Below the pieces are notes generated by a model that saw only the letters and a list, made by a program, of their open reading frames with translations, ran no database searches and was not told the origin of the DNA. Made by a program: the position numbers and the translations under genes. DNA of 64,000 bases from Ascarosepion bandense (taxonomy: Eukaryota; Mollusca; Cephalopoda; Sepiida; Sepiidae), in the NCBI GenBank assembly GCA_037127315.1, contig JBBBDQ010000310.1:1187001-1251000 (forward strand), written 5' to 3'. This document shows, in pieces, positions 32,207 through 44,014 of this stretch. How positions within the stretch are numbered: the stretch's first letter is position 1; every line of letters starts with the position of its first letter.

Positions 32207-32369
32207 TCGATGCGAAATGTCTATATTTCTGAGATGAAGTAGTATTTACAGTTTTACATTATTCGGACTATTGTCCTCACCTTGTACGCAACGGCCGAAA
32301 CGTCGTACAAATGGCAACAAAAATAAGGACAATAGTCCGAATAATGTAAATACTGTCGATGCGAAATGT
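32207..32369 (+). mobile_element. 135-bp element with 14-bp target-site duplication
   Basis: TCGATGCGAAATGT occurs perfectly at 32207-32220 and 32356-32369, bracketing 32221-32355. Inside, the words catta-ttcggactattgtcct (32257-32277) and aggacaatagtccgaataatgtaaat (32327-32352, quoted in parts) are inverse of each other, with about 50 bp between. The left end ctatatttctgagatga and the inverted words recur on the opposite strand at 58076-58506, which also carries a tRNA-like body absent here. A 14-bp duplication indicates retroposition, so this is probably a deleted SINE. Confidence 0.75.
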
Positions 32370-33005
32370 TTTTCGACCAATAGAAAACTAAGAAACATCT
32401 AAAAACAAAATAGAAAGGCCAGAATCACATCCGGAAGTGACTTCTGAAATTACATTTTGGAGCCTTACAAACGAAATAAAAGACGAAGCAAGCTCGACTG
32501 TGTTCAGCAAGGAAAATACGAGTGTAATTAACACGTCAATCGACAAACGTCAAGCGATCGTTATTATTATTATCTCTATCTTTCTCTATCACCTTTCACC
32601 TCCTTTCTTTTCACCATTCATCCTGAGCGATAACTTCAAAGACTATCCTACCCAACAATAAACGCTCATACATACATACATACATACATACATACATACA
32701 TACATACATACGTACGTACGTACGTTCCTGTCTACGTACACATAAACTCACTCTTACAAGAACTACTACAAGCTCTTGATACACTTAACTTTTTAATACT
32801 GTTTCTCATTGAACATTAACTTCTACCAATTCATGTTATTCTTTTCTATTGATAAATTTCTATTTAAACATACAAAAGGTATTTTTATTTTTCCACAAAT
32901 CCACCTGCTGTTAACATTTTGATAATTCTGGATAAAACCTCTAAGTTGTAGGAAGTTTGGTTATGTTTGACACAAGGCCAGTTCAATAAACATTAACCAT
33001 CTTCC
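32370..33005. other. non-coding with tetranucleotide repeat
   Basis: The 74-codon frame at 32437-32661 has no recognised features. At 32668-32725 lies an (ACAT)n run passing into (ACGT)n. A segment near 32955-32998 resembles the start of the insertion at 24940. Nothing else is visible. Confidence 0.4.
32668..32725. repeat. (ACAT)n/(ACGT)n microsatellite
   Basis: About ten ACAT units followed by four ACGT/GTAC units. Confidence 0.95.
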
Positions 33006-33150
33006 TACTTCTACACTGGTAAACCCCGACGTCGAAAAAGAACACGCAATGAAGAATCATTTCTATACTGGTGAAAACCAACGTCTAAAACGAATATGTA
33101 ATGGAAGAATCACTACTACTTCACTGATGAACACCAACGCCCCCCCCCCA
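33006..33150 (+). repeat. ~57-bp tandem repeat, three decayed units
   Basis: Units share a tactggt-aaa-ccaacgtc-aaaa-ga core and end caatg-aagaatca. The third unit breaks off into a run of C at about 33140. No coding potential. Confidence 0.6.
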
Positions 33151-34359
33151 AAATAGATTAAGAAAACAAAAACACCTTTCCTTGAAAATTTATCCACCTA
33201 ATAATTTCACACTCTACAAAAATGGATGTCATTTCTCTCATCAAAAGCAATTCAATCTTTATACACACAAATGAGAGAACCTTTTATCGACAAGAACTAC
33301 TAACAATATCTCTTCAACCTTCTCACTACTACTTCATCGGTAACCTCACAAAAACCACGCAAATGAATTCTCATCTCTATATAAATGATAACCCCATAAA
33401 TAACATGCAAATGAATTCTGATAACTACATAATGGTGACCATGCAATGCCACGAAATACACAAATCAGCCTTCCGCTAACAACAACAACAACAACAAAAT
33501 TGACTACGACATGAAACACTCAAATATCACTACATAAAATGGCGACTCACCGTTTATAGAACAAGAAATAAAGGATAAAAAAAGAAAAAGAAAAGCAGAG
33601 CCCAGCACGTTTGAATAAACCTTTTGTCAATACTGATACAATATCAACCTTTAATGACAACGGGAAAGTTCAACGTACTCTCAACTGCAAAGCTAAGTAC
33701 CTCAAAATATACCCTTCTTATCCATTTTGAATGCAAAACAAACCAACTCTGTCAACCTATTTTATGCTTTTAAATACTACTAACTACTTCTGACCATTGA
33801 ATATACACATTTCTTTGCTGACTATTCGTCGAATTACAAGAGTCCCATGTGTTTGAATAACTCCAATTTCAAATTATACGCCAATACATTATCAACCTCT
33901 ATTGAGAACAGCAGAATTAAAAAAAAAACTCTACTCAACATCAAAACTATGAACATTCTTAACGTTTAACTACTTTTCCGAAAACAAGCTACTGGCAACT
34001 TCAAATATTTAAAACTGTAAAAATCTAAAGAAATTCCTTATTTTGTTTCGTCTTGAAAAACATGTTTTATTTCCTCAGTATTCTTACGTTACTTTAATGA
34101 TGTAACCTTCGATATAGTGTATGTGGTAACATAATATTCGTGGAAGTGTATGCATGTTCTAACATGGGTCTAAGGACATAATAACTTATCTTTATATCAG
34201 TTCCTTCTCTCTTTTACTGTTTTTTCTTTTCTTTTCTCTCTTTCTCTTCTTTCTTTATACACTTGAAATGTATGTAATTACGACTGTCTCTGTTTCTTTC
34301 AGCTGACTATTATATTTTCAGCATACAAATATTCTGAAATGTTCACACATTTCTTTATT
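33151..34359. other. unassigned AT-rich stretch
   Basis: The 85-codon frame at 33222-33479 has low-complexity Asn/Ser/His composition and no motif; its DNA contains a self-repeat (atgcaaatgaattct twice near 33360 and 33410). 33481-34359 shows nothing recognisable. Confidence 0.35.
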
Positions 34360-34800
34360 CTTTTCTTCAACCAGCGTCGTATTTTCTGTCTTTATATGTT
34401 GACTGCTCTGCGTCGCTATCTCTCTTTCTTTTCTTTTCTTTATAAACCACTTGGCTTCGCTTTCTTTTTCTTCTTTGAATAAAACGAATTATATTATAGC
34501 TTTTCTTCTTATCTTTATCGCTGTTTTTCTTTCTTCCTTGATAAAACGATTCAGCCTCGCTTTCTTCTTCTTCCTTCAACAAGTAGGAGCCAGCATACAA
34601 ATAATATTACAACTTCTTTCATCTTCGTCGCTATATTTCTTTCTTTCTCGATAAACGGCTCGGCTTCGCTTTCTTTCTTGTTCTTTCAACAAATATAAAC
34701 CAGCATACAAATCTTCTCTTATCTTCGTCGCTATATTTTTTCTTTCTTAATAAAACGATTTGGCCTTGCTTTCTTTCTTGTTTTAACGAATAAGAATTTA
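34360..34800 (+). repeat. ~100-bp tandem repeat, four units, pyrimidine-rich
   Basis: The sequence tcttcgtcgctatatttctt, then ataaaacgattyggcttcgc, then tttctttcttgttctttcaac, then agccagcatacaaat recurs four times with variation. Lys/Arg/Glu-rich frames on the minus strand are translations of this array. Confidence 0.75.
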
Positions 34801-35156
34801 TAAGTTTGGTCTTTTTCTTATCCGGAGTTGCTTAAGATAAATTGGTCAAATTACACTATCATCTCAAATGCGTTTTCTCTTCATTCATCATCAGTGCTCA
34901 GCAAATATGACTTGTTCTGTCGAGATTCGACTTGCAACTGACTTCAAACTTTTGCTTTCCACGTGATTTGTTTTTGGTGCAAATTCTAACTCCTGCTGCT
35001 TCACGACTTGCAACTGACTTCAATGTCTAGCTTATTTCCAGTCTAGACATTTGTTACTAAGGATATCTGGGTCAACTATCCTTGACTTGCTATTCCAAAT
35101 CTGACTCTAGTTTCCCACGTGATCATCTCCTTGTTACCACGCAGAGACCATTCTCA

Positions 35157-35158
<2 letters not shown>
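34801..35158. other. unassigned sequence with a 20-bp internal repeat
   Basis: The words cgacttgcaactgacttcaa occur twice (near 34928 and 35005), and ttcccacgtgat-like words twice (near 34958 and 35110). No gene is visible; it may be part of a decayed LTR. Confidence 0.35.

Positions 35159-35199
<41 letters not shown>
35159..35199. repeat. (GT)n microsatellite
   Basis: Pure GT dinucleotides of about 40 bp. Confidence 0.95.
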
Positions 35200-35200
<1 letters not shown>

Positions 35201-35512
35201 CTATCTATATTCATAACAATATAAAACCTCTCTTTTGCTGTTCACTTTGCAAAAATCTTACACAAACTGCACTTTGATTTCCCCAATAATAATAAGACAT
35301 ATTTTCTGTCTTTAATGTACCAACTGACATAAAGTTCTTCAGTTTTAAACTTGGTTTCTCATTTTTTTTTAACTTGACTGAAATACTAGATGATAAAATT
35401 ACAATAGAAAGGCAATACAACATGCTTTAAGAATTCGGCACCTATTGTTGATATGGATATGCAAAGGGCAAGAGTGTAGAACTGATTTTAAAAGAAAACA
35501 TTCTCATCAAAG

Positions 35513-35516
<4 letters not shown>

Positions 35517-35562
<46 letters not shown>
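35517..35562. repeat. (GA)n microsatellite
   Basis: Pure GA dinucleotides of about 45 bp. Confidence 0.95.
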
Positions 35563-35564
<2 letters not shown>

Positions 35565-38219
35565 CAATAATAAAGAAAGAGGGATATATATTTTTGTTTC
35601 CTGACACATAAATAAAATAAAATATTCACTTGGCTGGCTAGAGAGGGGAAAAATAAAGACGGTCAGAAGTAGTAAAAAATGTTAGGAAATGCCTTCTACA
35701 GATTGATGTCCAGTGAGACATGGAAAATGCTGAATTATTTGACAGCTAAACAATAGACAGATTGACTAAAATCCACCAAACTTTTAAGTAGCAGCAATTC
35801 ACATATTAAAACTGATTGTTGCATGAAGAGAACAGTGGTTCCCTTTAAAATGTGTTTTAAAATCTTATATGTTTTGTGAAATAAATTAGTTTGAAGCTTT
35901 GGCACACGTCAACAGTGATGTTTTTAACCAAGGATCATTAGGAGTTTCACGTTTTCAGCATCATATCCTTTTCATGACCAGCTGATACTGATCAGATATC
36001 GATTTGTGTGTCATTCGTCAGTTACAGCTCTTCTCATGCTATGTACAATGCACTGTGGCTAGTACTCATCTGGTTTCATTGTCCAATCACGAACAACTTC
36101 TAGTTTACCAGTTTCTGTGTTCTTCTATAACGAAGGAAGCAAATGCAGTTAATTGTTTTGCTTCTTACAGGAATAATGCCAACATTCTCAATTTGAAGTA
36201 GTAAGCAATGATCTTTTGTTTCATGCACAGAGATATCCACACACATATAAATGACCAGTTCTACCCAATACTAATTCCTTTTATTCTGTTTTTATTCATG
36301 CTAATCATTCAATCAAGAAACAAAAATGTAATCTTGGTGAGGGAACAAACCAGTGCTAGACCTTAGCCAAAGATTACCTGTAGTTAACAAAGGTTTGTGA
36401 TACTGTAATTCTGCCATCTAATCAAAATATAATTGTCAGATGTAATTTTAAGTCATACCCAAGTCATATCATGGATTTGATGGGTTGGACATGAGACCCG
36501 TGCACTGGCCCTGTATGAAGATCTTAACCATTAGTAGTCAGCAATTCTGTTGTAAAACCAACGCATGAAGTCTGTGAGTTGGTCTATCATTAATCATTAG
36601 CTGATCAATCCAGTTTGTAAATATCAAATACTGAGCTTCTTCAACCTGAAAACAAATTTTTTATTCTATTTTTATTCTAGTCAAATAAGTATCCTTTCAT
36701 GAACTGACCAACAAGTGTTTAAATAGAAACTGAAAACCAATCACTATTAATTAACACAAATGCACTTTTACATTTAGGATTAAAAAAAAAAAAAAGAAAG
36801 AACAGTTGCACCAGCCAAAAAAAGGAATAACATCTTTACACCTTTGACAAAAGTTGTTTTCTCTCTTAAGAGTGATGGTTACTAACTTATTTCTTGTGAG
36901 TTCAATGAAATCCCTTGTTTGTTAATAAAAAAAGGCTTAAGCATATTGCTAGTAGTGTCTACTTTTTAAAATTGATCATGATAGCTCAAGTTTAATCATG
37001 TTTACCATCTTCTTAACATCTGAGTGAAATTATTACTGAATGAGCTGTAATAACATGCATTCACCTTGACAATCCACAAATGTATGGCAATTAATGAATT
37101 TGAAGTTTGTGGAATCACAGAATAATGGCAAGGAAACACACGTGTTTATTTTTAACAAAACAAGATAAGGAATTTATTTGCACATTTGAAGTTTCAGTAG
37201 CTTATATTAGGACAAGTAATCAAACATTAAAGGTTTGTAATTTTGATAAATTGTCAAGAAGTGAAAATGCTTATATTAAATCATAGGACACAAAGTAATA
37301 TTCCAAAATGCTTGAAACAAGTTGAGAGAGTTTGTTTTTCAAAAAAGTTATACTATTGTATTCAACATGAATAAAAATATATATTTTAAAGTCATTAGCT
37401 TAGGAGTTGAATAGAGTTCTTTGAAATTCCCCTGCTCTCGTTTGAGGCTGATAATGTATCAGCATGTAATTTGACACTGGCATTATTCAGACGCATGGGA
37501 CCCTGCTTTTTTCTGCGATTTGACATTTCTCAGTTTGTAAGCTGCTTCCTTTTCAATGATCAAAGTAAATTTTCACACAGGCTTTGCCTTGGTCTTTTCT
37601 TCAGCCTCGAGTAATAATTCCCTTTCTTTTTCTATTGTTCAAAATAAATTTTCGCACATGCTCACGAATTTGAAAACAATGAAGAAAAGAGAGTTATTTT
37701 AAATTTTTATTTCGTATTTACCACAAGTTTTACCAATTTAATTATTTCCAGTTCATCATTTTTTTAGCAGTAACAATAACATTCATCAGTGGTGTTATGC
37801 TGATGAGCATGGGCTTTTCTATTGCAAAGGGTTTCAAGCCTCATTGTGAAACTTATTCTATATTTTTGTTTTAATGCCGAACTCCAGAACTAACATTAAG
37901 TTGTCACGTGAGCAAAGGGATCGGCTTTATGTACTCGTACGTAATTAAATGCTTCACCAACACATCATTAAATAAATTATTTCTGATTTAAATTATTGCT
38001 AAATCAACTAATTTAATTTAATTAATAATTTATTCTAAACATTTGATAAAATCGCTGTTTAACAATAACATATTTTATTTAGTCCCTTATCGACACATCT
38101 TCCATAAAATCACGATTTTCACCAATTCAGTTAAATTCAGTATCTCTCTCTGGCCTATAGTCTCTTTTTTACCTGAACTATTCGTTAAAGCCTAAAAGGT
38201 GATAGTCAATGTCGATGAC
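35563..38219. other. upstream flank of CCDC6, no gene seen
   Basis: Non-coding, comparatively free of recognisable mobile elements. Short open frames (for example 36004-36201) have no motif. 37500-37660 shares words with 25575-25770 (see that entry). It could contain distal regulatory DNA or 5' non-coding exons, which cannot be told from sequence alone. Confidence 0.4.
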
Positions 38220-38637
38220 CGAAAGAAGTGATGACATCAGAGAAGTTCAGAAGGTGGTATAATCATTATGTCTCTTTCTGACTACAAAAATTACTTGGTG
38301 TTAATATAGTTTGAAAACTCAACTTTGAAAATTTCAACTATCTCTAAGACTCCCCCTCCCCTTCCAGAATGATCGTCAGATTTCTGCTCTACCAATAGCC
38401 AAAAGAAGTTGCCAGCTTTGTATGATATTGAAATAGGCAGATGCGAAACTTTGGCTGTGTAGTTAGGTTAATCATCATCACGATCAACATGAAAACAATA
38501 TCAGCTAGCTTGGGTATGTAGTCGTCCCCGGACAATAGCATTGATTAGCTATAGTAGTTGTAGTGGTAATCTAGAACTCAACAACAACAATAACGACAGA
38601 AGCCGCGGCAGCGTTGGTCGGTTAGTAAGTAGTAGTC
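38220..38637 (+). promoter_or_regulatory. CCDC6: presumed CCDC6 promoter and 5' UTR
   Basis: Immediately upstream of the first coding exon. It contains gaagtgatgacatcagag at 38226-38243, one base off the CRE palindrome TGACGTCA. The last 80 bp become richer in G+C and CpG (agccgcggcagcgttggtcgg), as in a 5' UTR. In frame with the start codon, TAG and TAA lie at 38623-38628, so the protein cannot begin further upstream in this exon. No TATA box is obvious. The transcription start is not determinable. Confidence 0.5.
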
Positions 38638-38886
38638 ATGATGGCGGACAGCGCGAGTGAATTGGAGAGTGATACGAGCTCTCTAGATGGAGCTGGCGGT
38701 AGCGGTAGCGGTAGTTCGAGTATGCAGCCACCGTCGCCAGCTCAGGTCGAGCAATTGCTCACAAAACGAATTGACTCTCTACAGCAGGAGAATAAGGTCC
38801 TTAAAGTTGAGTTGGAGACGTACAAACTTAAGTGTAAAACCCTACAGGAGGAGAATCGAGAATTGCGAAAGGCCAGTGTAAGCATT
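38638..38886 (+). CDS. CCDC6: CCDC6 first coding exon (coiled-coil domain protein 6)
   Basis: The 83 codons end exactly at a GTAAGT donor (38887) in phase 0. The protein begins [12 protein letters not shown], then a Gly/Ser-rich stretch (residues 18-30), then the start of a coiled coil with [19 protein letters not shown] and [15 protein letters not shown]. These words match human CCDC6 nearly residue for residue, including the acidic start MADSASES, the Ser/Gly-rich spacer and the exon 1 end at KASVTI, the junction used in CCDC6-RET fusions. The second ATG (38641) has the better Kozak context (A at -3, G at +4) and aligns with the human start. CCDC6 is a cytosolic/nuclear coiled-coil protein linked to DNA-damage signalling. 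The rest of the gene lies beyond the window. Confidence 0.93.
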
Positions 38887-38936
38887 GTAAGTTGAATGAT
38901 CGAGAATTAATTCTTTTTTTTCTTCATGATGGCTAT

Positions 38937-38970
38937 TATTATTATTATTATTATTATCATCATCATCTCT
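38937..38970. repeat. (ATT)n/(ATC)n run
   Basis: About six ATT followed by ATC repeats just inside the intron. Confidence 0.9.
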
Positions 38971-41067
38971 TCAATTCTTCATTTGTCCCCTCTAATTACT
39001 CATGTTAATAATTCTTTGGTTGTTTACCTGGTGTTCTGGATAAAAACATGGTTAAAAAATAAAAATAAAGCCCTTCATGTCATGACAGCATAACACATCT
39101 CTAGGTTGACTGAAAGTGAAATCGTTATTGCTTAGACTAGTTTTAAGTTTATTTTAGTTTCTTATTTTTCGTTTTATTTATTTCTTATTTCATCTTTATT
39201 TTCTCAAACGCTTTAAGGAACCACTTAAAAAACTCAACCAAAAAAACTGATACCTTCATTGCTGTTAAAATTTTTCCCTTCATGATTTTCCTTTTTAATA
39301 AAAGGAAGAAAAAAAAAAGCATTTTTTCATTGTTTTTTTTTCTGTTTTTTTTTTTAAACTTCTCGATAATTTTTTTTCACTTAGCTTTTCCTTTTCCCTA
39401 ACACATCATTCACGTTTTCTAATTTTTTTTTTGTCAGATAGGTCATTTAAAAATTGTCTTGCATGAGTTGATATCGCATTCTTTTTTTCTTTTTTACTTA
39501 AATGCATTTTAAAGAAACTTCTCTGCAATAACACTAACAGCCTTTGGAAAACCTTAGTTTTTCACTGCTGTTCGTATGGCTATTTTCAGTCTTTTTTTTT
39601 TTTTTAATCGAGTTTCTTGTTTTGTAAATTTCGATGTATTTGATCTTCTTCAATACATTTAAAATTTGTTAAATTTTCTAAAATTTTAAAACCGACTCCA
39701 GCTTTCTCACTGATCACATAAACTTTGACATAGCTTCACAAGAATAAGATTTATTTAAAAATTAAAAAGAACGGGCATTTGACAACATAGTCACGTGACA
39801 ACCCATATTTCTTTTAGTACCCTTTATTTTGAGATTTGATTTTTGAAATGCTCTCGAGATAGACTTCCAACATATTCCTTTTTGTTTTGTAAGAGATGTT
39901 CGCAAAAAATATGTACGAATACGAGATTTATATTGATTTAAAATGAAATACTATATATAAAAAGTAACCATTCTATTGTTTTTGTTTTAGAGGAGATGTA
40001 ATTTCATTCATCCGCTCAATTGCCATGGCGTAATGAATTTTTATGAAAAATTTTTTCACCTCTAACTGAATATTTGTCAACACCATCTAAGTTTACCCTG
40101 CGCTATTATCATGATAGAATTAAAAGCAATGAAAAGGACATTAATAAACTTAATTTTGAATTAGATCCACCTTTTTTTTCTCTTACTAGGAAATATACGG
40201 TTGGTTAACCAGATCATCCAAAACAAGTCACTTTCAACATGAAAAAAAATGAAAATTAGGCCTATTTAACTTAAATCAGTCCTTTTTAATTTTTTTTTTT
40301 TTTAGTGTTTTATGAAGTCTGATTAAATTAATCTTTTTGTACGAATCGATTTATCAATTCAATTTTGAAACGTAACATTTCAAATTCATTTTTTGTTGTT
40401 TGATTTGAATTTTGTTACAAAATTTTTGTATCATCATTTATATTTTACGTTTGGTAACTTCCACACTTAACGAATGAATATTACCATCTGGATTTTTGTT
40501 TGAAACAACAATTTTCATAGTTCAAATGTAAAAAAAAAAACAAAAAAAACTGCAACACCTTTCTTTAAATTTTACTAAATGTAAAAAATGTTGTGTAATC
40601 ACCTAAAAAGGTGATTCTTCTTCTTATCTTAGTTTTCTCTTCTCAATCCTTTGCCTTCGGAATGGATCATTCCTCATTCATTAGAACAGTACTTTGTTAA
40701 AGAAATTATTTTTTATGACATTTGTTTATTTAAGAAAAAATATTATGCCTAAACATGTTCTTCATCCATGAGGATAGGGATTGATTCACTGAGTATTTTT
40801 ATTATTGTGTGCGTGCGTGCACTCGCGTGCGTAAAGAAGACTGATGACAAAGAGGGGGATCACTATACAATATCCAACGTATCATAAACCGATCCCTCTT
40901 CGGGTCTCATTATTTGTGCTTGCATTTTTTTGTGTTATGGCTTAGTAAATCGTTGATAATTTAATTTTTATTTTCTGTGTCATACAAATTGAATGTTTAT
41001 CATTCTTCTTAACGGAACGCCAACGGTTTTTTTTTTCTAACTTTTTAGTGCTTAACCTTTGTGCTCG
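38971..41067. other. intron, T-rich, no feature recognised
   Basis: Many homopolymer T runs and no coding potential or clear repeat. A gtgcgtgcgtgcactcgcgt run lies near 40808. Confidence 0.4.
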
Positions 41068-41293
41068 TTACGATCGAATAATTATTTTCTTTTTGAATTT
41101 TAGTTCCTAATTTAGAACGACGGTTACTTTTTATCGCGTAATTTTAAATCTTTTCACAAAGTTAGTTGTAGTATGGATTTTTATTTGTTAATGCAAATCT
41201 TCTGTTTCAAAGTAACTAGTAGGCCTATTCAATTTAAATTTTTTTTTGTTTGTGATTGTCTCAATGGAGATGACCTGGATGATTTTTTTTTTT
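41068..41293 (+). repeat. 225-bp direct duplication, copy 1
   Basis: Identical to 43788-44014 except for one substitution (cgatcgaata against caatcgaata) over about 225 bp, from the gaataattattttcttttt word to gagatgacctggatgatttt. All other repeats in the intron are far more diverged, so this duplication is recent or an assembly artefact. Confidence 0.9.
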
Positions 41294-42663
41294 TTTACTC
41301 AAATCAAAACCAAAAGGCAACAATATTTTAAATTTTCGTGATCTCTTGTTTTTATTTAGTACTTATGCCGATATAACTTTACTTAGTCTGTTCATTGGTA
41401 TATGATTTTTTTTTAATTTATCGGTTTTTCCGACGAAAAGATTTATTGGATAAAAAAAAAGTTGCAGATTTACCTTCTTGCAAATACGTTCGGTTTACCG
41501 TATGACATGATTTTTTCAAATCTAGAAAGATCCATTCTAATTGAAAATCTTAGAGAATGATGCACTAATTTTTTTTTTAAAAAGTCGTTATTTTGTTAAC
41601 TTGAAGGAAGAGTGAAGAACATCAATAGGGATATTTTTAAATTTGAAAAAAAGTGAATAACAGAAAAAAAAATACTCTCCCATAAAGTTGTAAATTTCTT
41701 AGCAAGTATGTGTTGTATTGTTTTTTTGTTGTTTAAATAAATCCAATTATTTACTGAACAAATGACATAATGACATATTAAAACTCGACTGTAAAATTAA
41801 AAATCAACACTCAATCAACAGTTACCGATCTTTTCACTGTTTGAATCAAATCACCTTGCAAGTCATCACACGTGTAGAGGGTGGAAGGAAGACACTTAAA
41901 AATCTACAAATGTATACAAAAACAACAAAATAACGTTAAAAATTGATACACCTCCTCGTATAAAAAAGCGACATATTTAATTTTTGTCTTGTCATCCATT
42001 TTGTGCCACGAATTCCTTGAATAATTCCTATAAACATCACTGATGATATGTGAAATGAATGAAACGTCTTCATCCTAGCAGTTTCAGAAAAGATTCATAT
42101 TCATCCGTATCAAAATTGTCCTATTCATGTAAAAAGTAAAACAATTGTTTGTATTTTTTTTTTCAGCGTAAGATCTTCTTACTTATTTTTAAAATATATC
42201 AGCCTAATTTTTAAAACATTTTAAAAACAAAAAAAAACAAACAGTAAGTTCATTTCGAAATTTTTTTAGTTAACGCAGTATAGACTTGGTCTGCATTAAG
42301 TAGTAGCAGATGCTTCTAGCTAGCTTTCTTTTTATTAAAACTAAAATCTTCTTTATGGTGCTTGTCAATTTTTTTGTTTTTGTTTTTTAGCTTTAATTTA
42401 AAAAAGGTATAGGTCATTTATAGTTCCCATATTTTAATTCTTGGACGTAAATGTTTTATTTTTAAATTTCAATCGATTTCATTTACGCGATTGTCAGCTT
42501 GTAACTAATGTTGTTATTATTACCTTGTTTTGTTTAACTTTCTTGACTTACGTCAGGTGAGTTGTTGCAGCCATGTCGTTGTTTCTGGTCAAGATTCTTG
42601 TGTGCTTGTTTTTAATTTTTTGTGAACTTCATTTTTCTTAAATAATGTTTTAAGAATTTCACT
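41294..42663. other. intron, no feature recognised
   Basis: AT-rich, no gene. It starts with actcaaatcaaaac (about 41297), words that recur at 46698 next to the end of the inverted-repeat element. Confidence 0.4.
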
Positions 42664-42785
42664 TGTTGCCTTTTTTTTGTTCATCACGTATGGAAGGGAA
42701 ATAATGTTATTGTTACGAAATTTTCTAGTTATTTGTTTTGTCTTCAGTATTTTTTTAACGTTAGTTTTTTTGTTTTTTGCATAAG
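42664..42785 (+). repeat. ~120-bp duplication, copy 1
   Basis: Matches 46063-46187: ttgttgccttttttttgttc, cacgtatggaagggaaataa, ttacgaaattttctagttat, with a 6-bp deletion (attgtt) and a few substitutions in the other copy. Confidence 0.85.
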
Positions 42786-43651
42786 TTTTTTATTTACATT
42801 TTGAAAGTTTGATATCTTTTTTAGTTACTCTTTAAAACTTTTTATAAATCGCAAATTAGTTTTGAAAATCTGTTTATTTTAACTTTAATACTAGCAAGAA
42901 GAGCTTTTCATTATTAGTTTTTTTTTTTTTAACCTTCTACCAAAATCATAAAGTTCAAAGTAGTTTTTTTTTTAGGTACAGTCATAAACTTCCCCCTTCG
43001 AAAAATGCAATTTAATAATACCGTCTTTGAACTTGAATTTTTATTTAATAGTCTAAAAGCTAATCTGAATTTAAATAAAAATGAATTTTCGCATATAAAG
43101 TTTTCAGGATTCTTTCAGAAACATTGTCGCATTCACTCGTAAATACACCCATCGAACTGTTTTAGAGTAAAGAAGACAATTAGACGCAAAATGGTAAAAA
43201 TAAATTTAAAAAAAAAATCTTTTAAAAATCCAATATTTTTCCTAGAGGCAGGTTTTGCCAGTTTAAGGATTTTGATAACGTAATGCTCACTTTTTGTTTA
43301 AAACAATGAAAATAACATAGTTTGTCACCTTGTGAGGTAAAAAAAAAAACTTTCATTTTCAATACCTCTCTTCTCTTGAGATGCCCGCGAGAATAAAAGA
43401 AATACGAAATACCGACAGTGCAATAATCTAATAATTAGATTCTAATTTTAATAATCAAGACCTTAGTATAATTTTAAAAATAAATTATTTAACCAATAGT
43501 TTTAAATTAATTTTTTATTCTATGATTAAACTTCGTAGAATATATTGTAATTTTATTTTTCTACAATAAGTAGGATATTTTTCTTTTTTAGTTAAATAGT
43601 ACATTTTTGAGTTTTAATACCTCGCCTTTTTGTACCTTCATTAACACGATG

Positions 43652-43676
43652 CCCCCCCCCCCCCCAAAAAAAAACA
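43652..43676. repeat. poly-C then poly-A run
   Basis: About 15 C followed by about 10 A, a typical slippage-prone and hard-to-sequence site. Confidence 0.9.
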
Positions 43677-43787
43677 GCATGGTATGAAGAATAGACACCA
43701 ACCAAACTAATTTAAAAAACGAAGTTTTTCCGTCAAAATGTTATTTCTTTTGTTTTTCGTCAGCAGGTAACCAAATTGTTATCAGAG

Positions 43788-44014
43788 TTTACAATCGAAT
43801 AATTATTTTCTTTTTGAATTTTAGTTCCTAATTTAGAACGACGGTTACTTTTTATCGCGTAATTTTAAATCTTTTCACAAAGTTAGTTGTAGTATGGATT
43901 TTTATTTGTTAATGCAAATCTTCTGTTTCAAAGTAACTAGTAGGCCTATTCAATTTAAATTTTTTTTTGTTTGTGATTGTCTCAATGGAGATGACCTGGA
44001 TGATTTTTTTTTTT
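43788..44014 (+). repeat. 225-bp direct duplication, copy 2
   Basis: The partner of 41068-41293, 2720 bp downstream. Its right edge abuts the left end of the inverted-repeat element at about 44020. Confidence 0.9.

Noticed and set aside
33006..33150. Idea that tatactggtgaaaacc marks C2H2 zinc-finger linkers (HTGEKP-like)
   Set aside because: No Cys or His codons in frame around it; only a ~57-bp non-coding tandem repeat is supported.
34367..34600. Lys/Arg/Glu-rich minus-strand frame
   Set aside because: Translation of the pyrimidine-rich tandem array.
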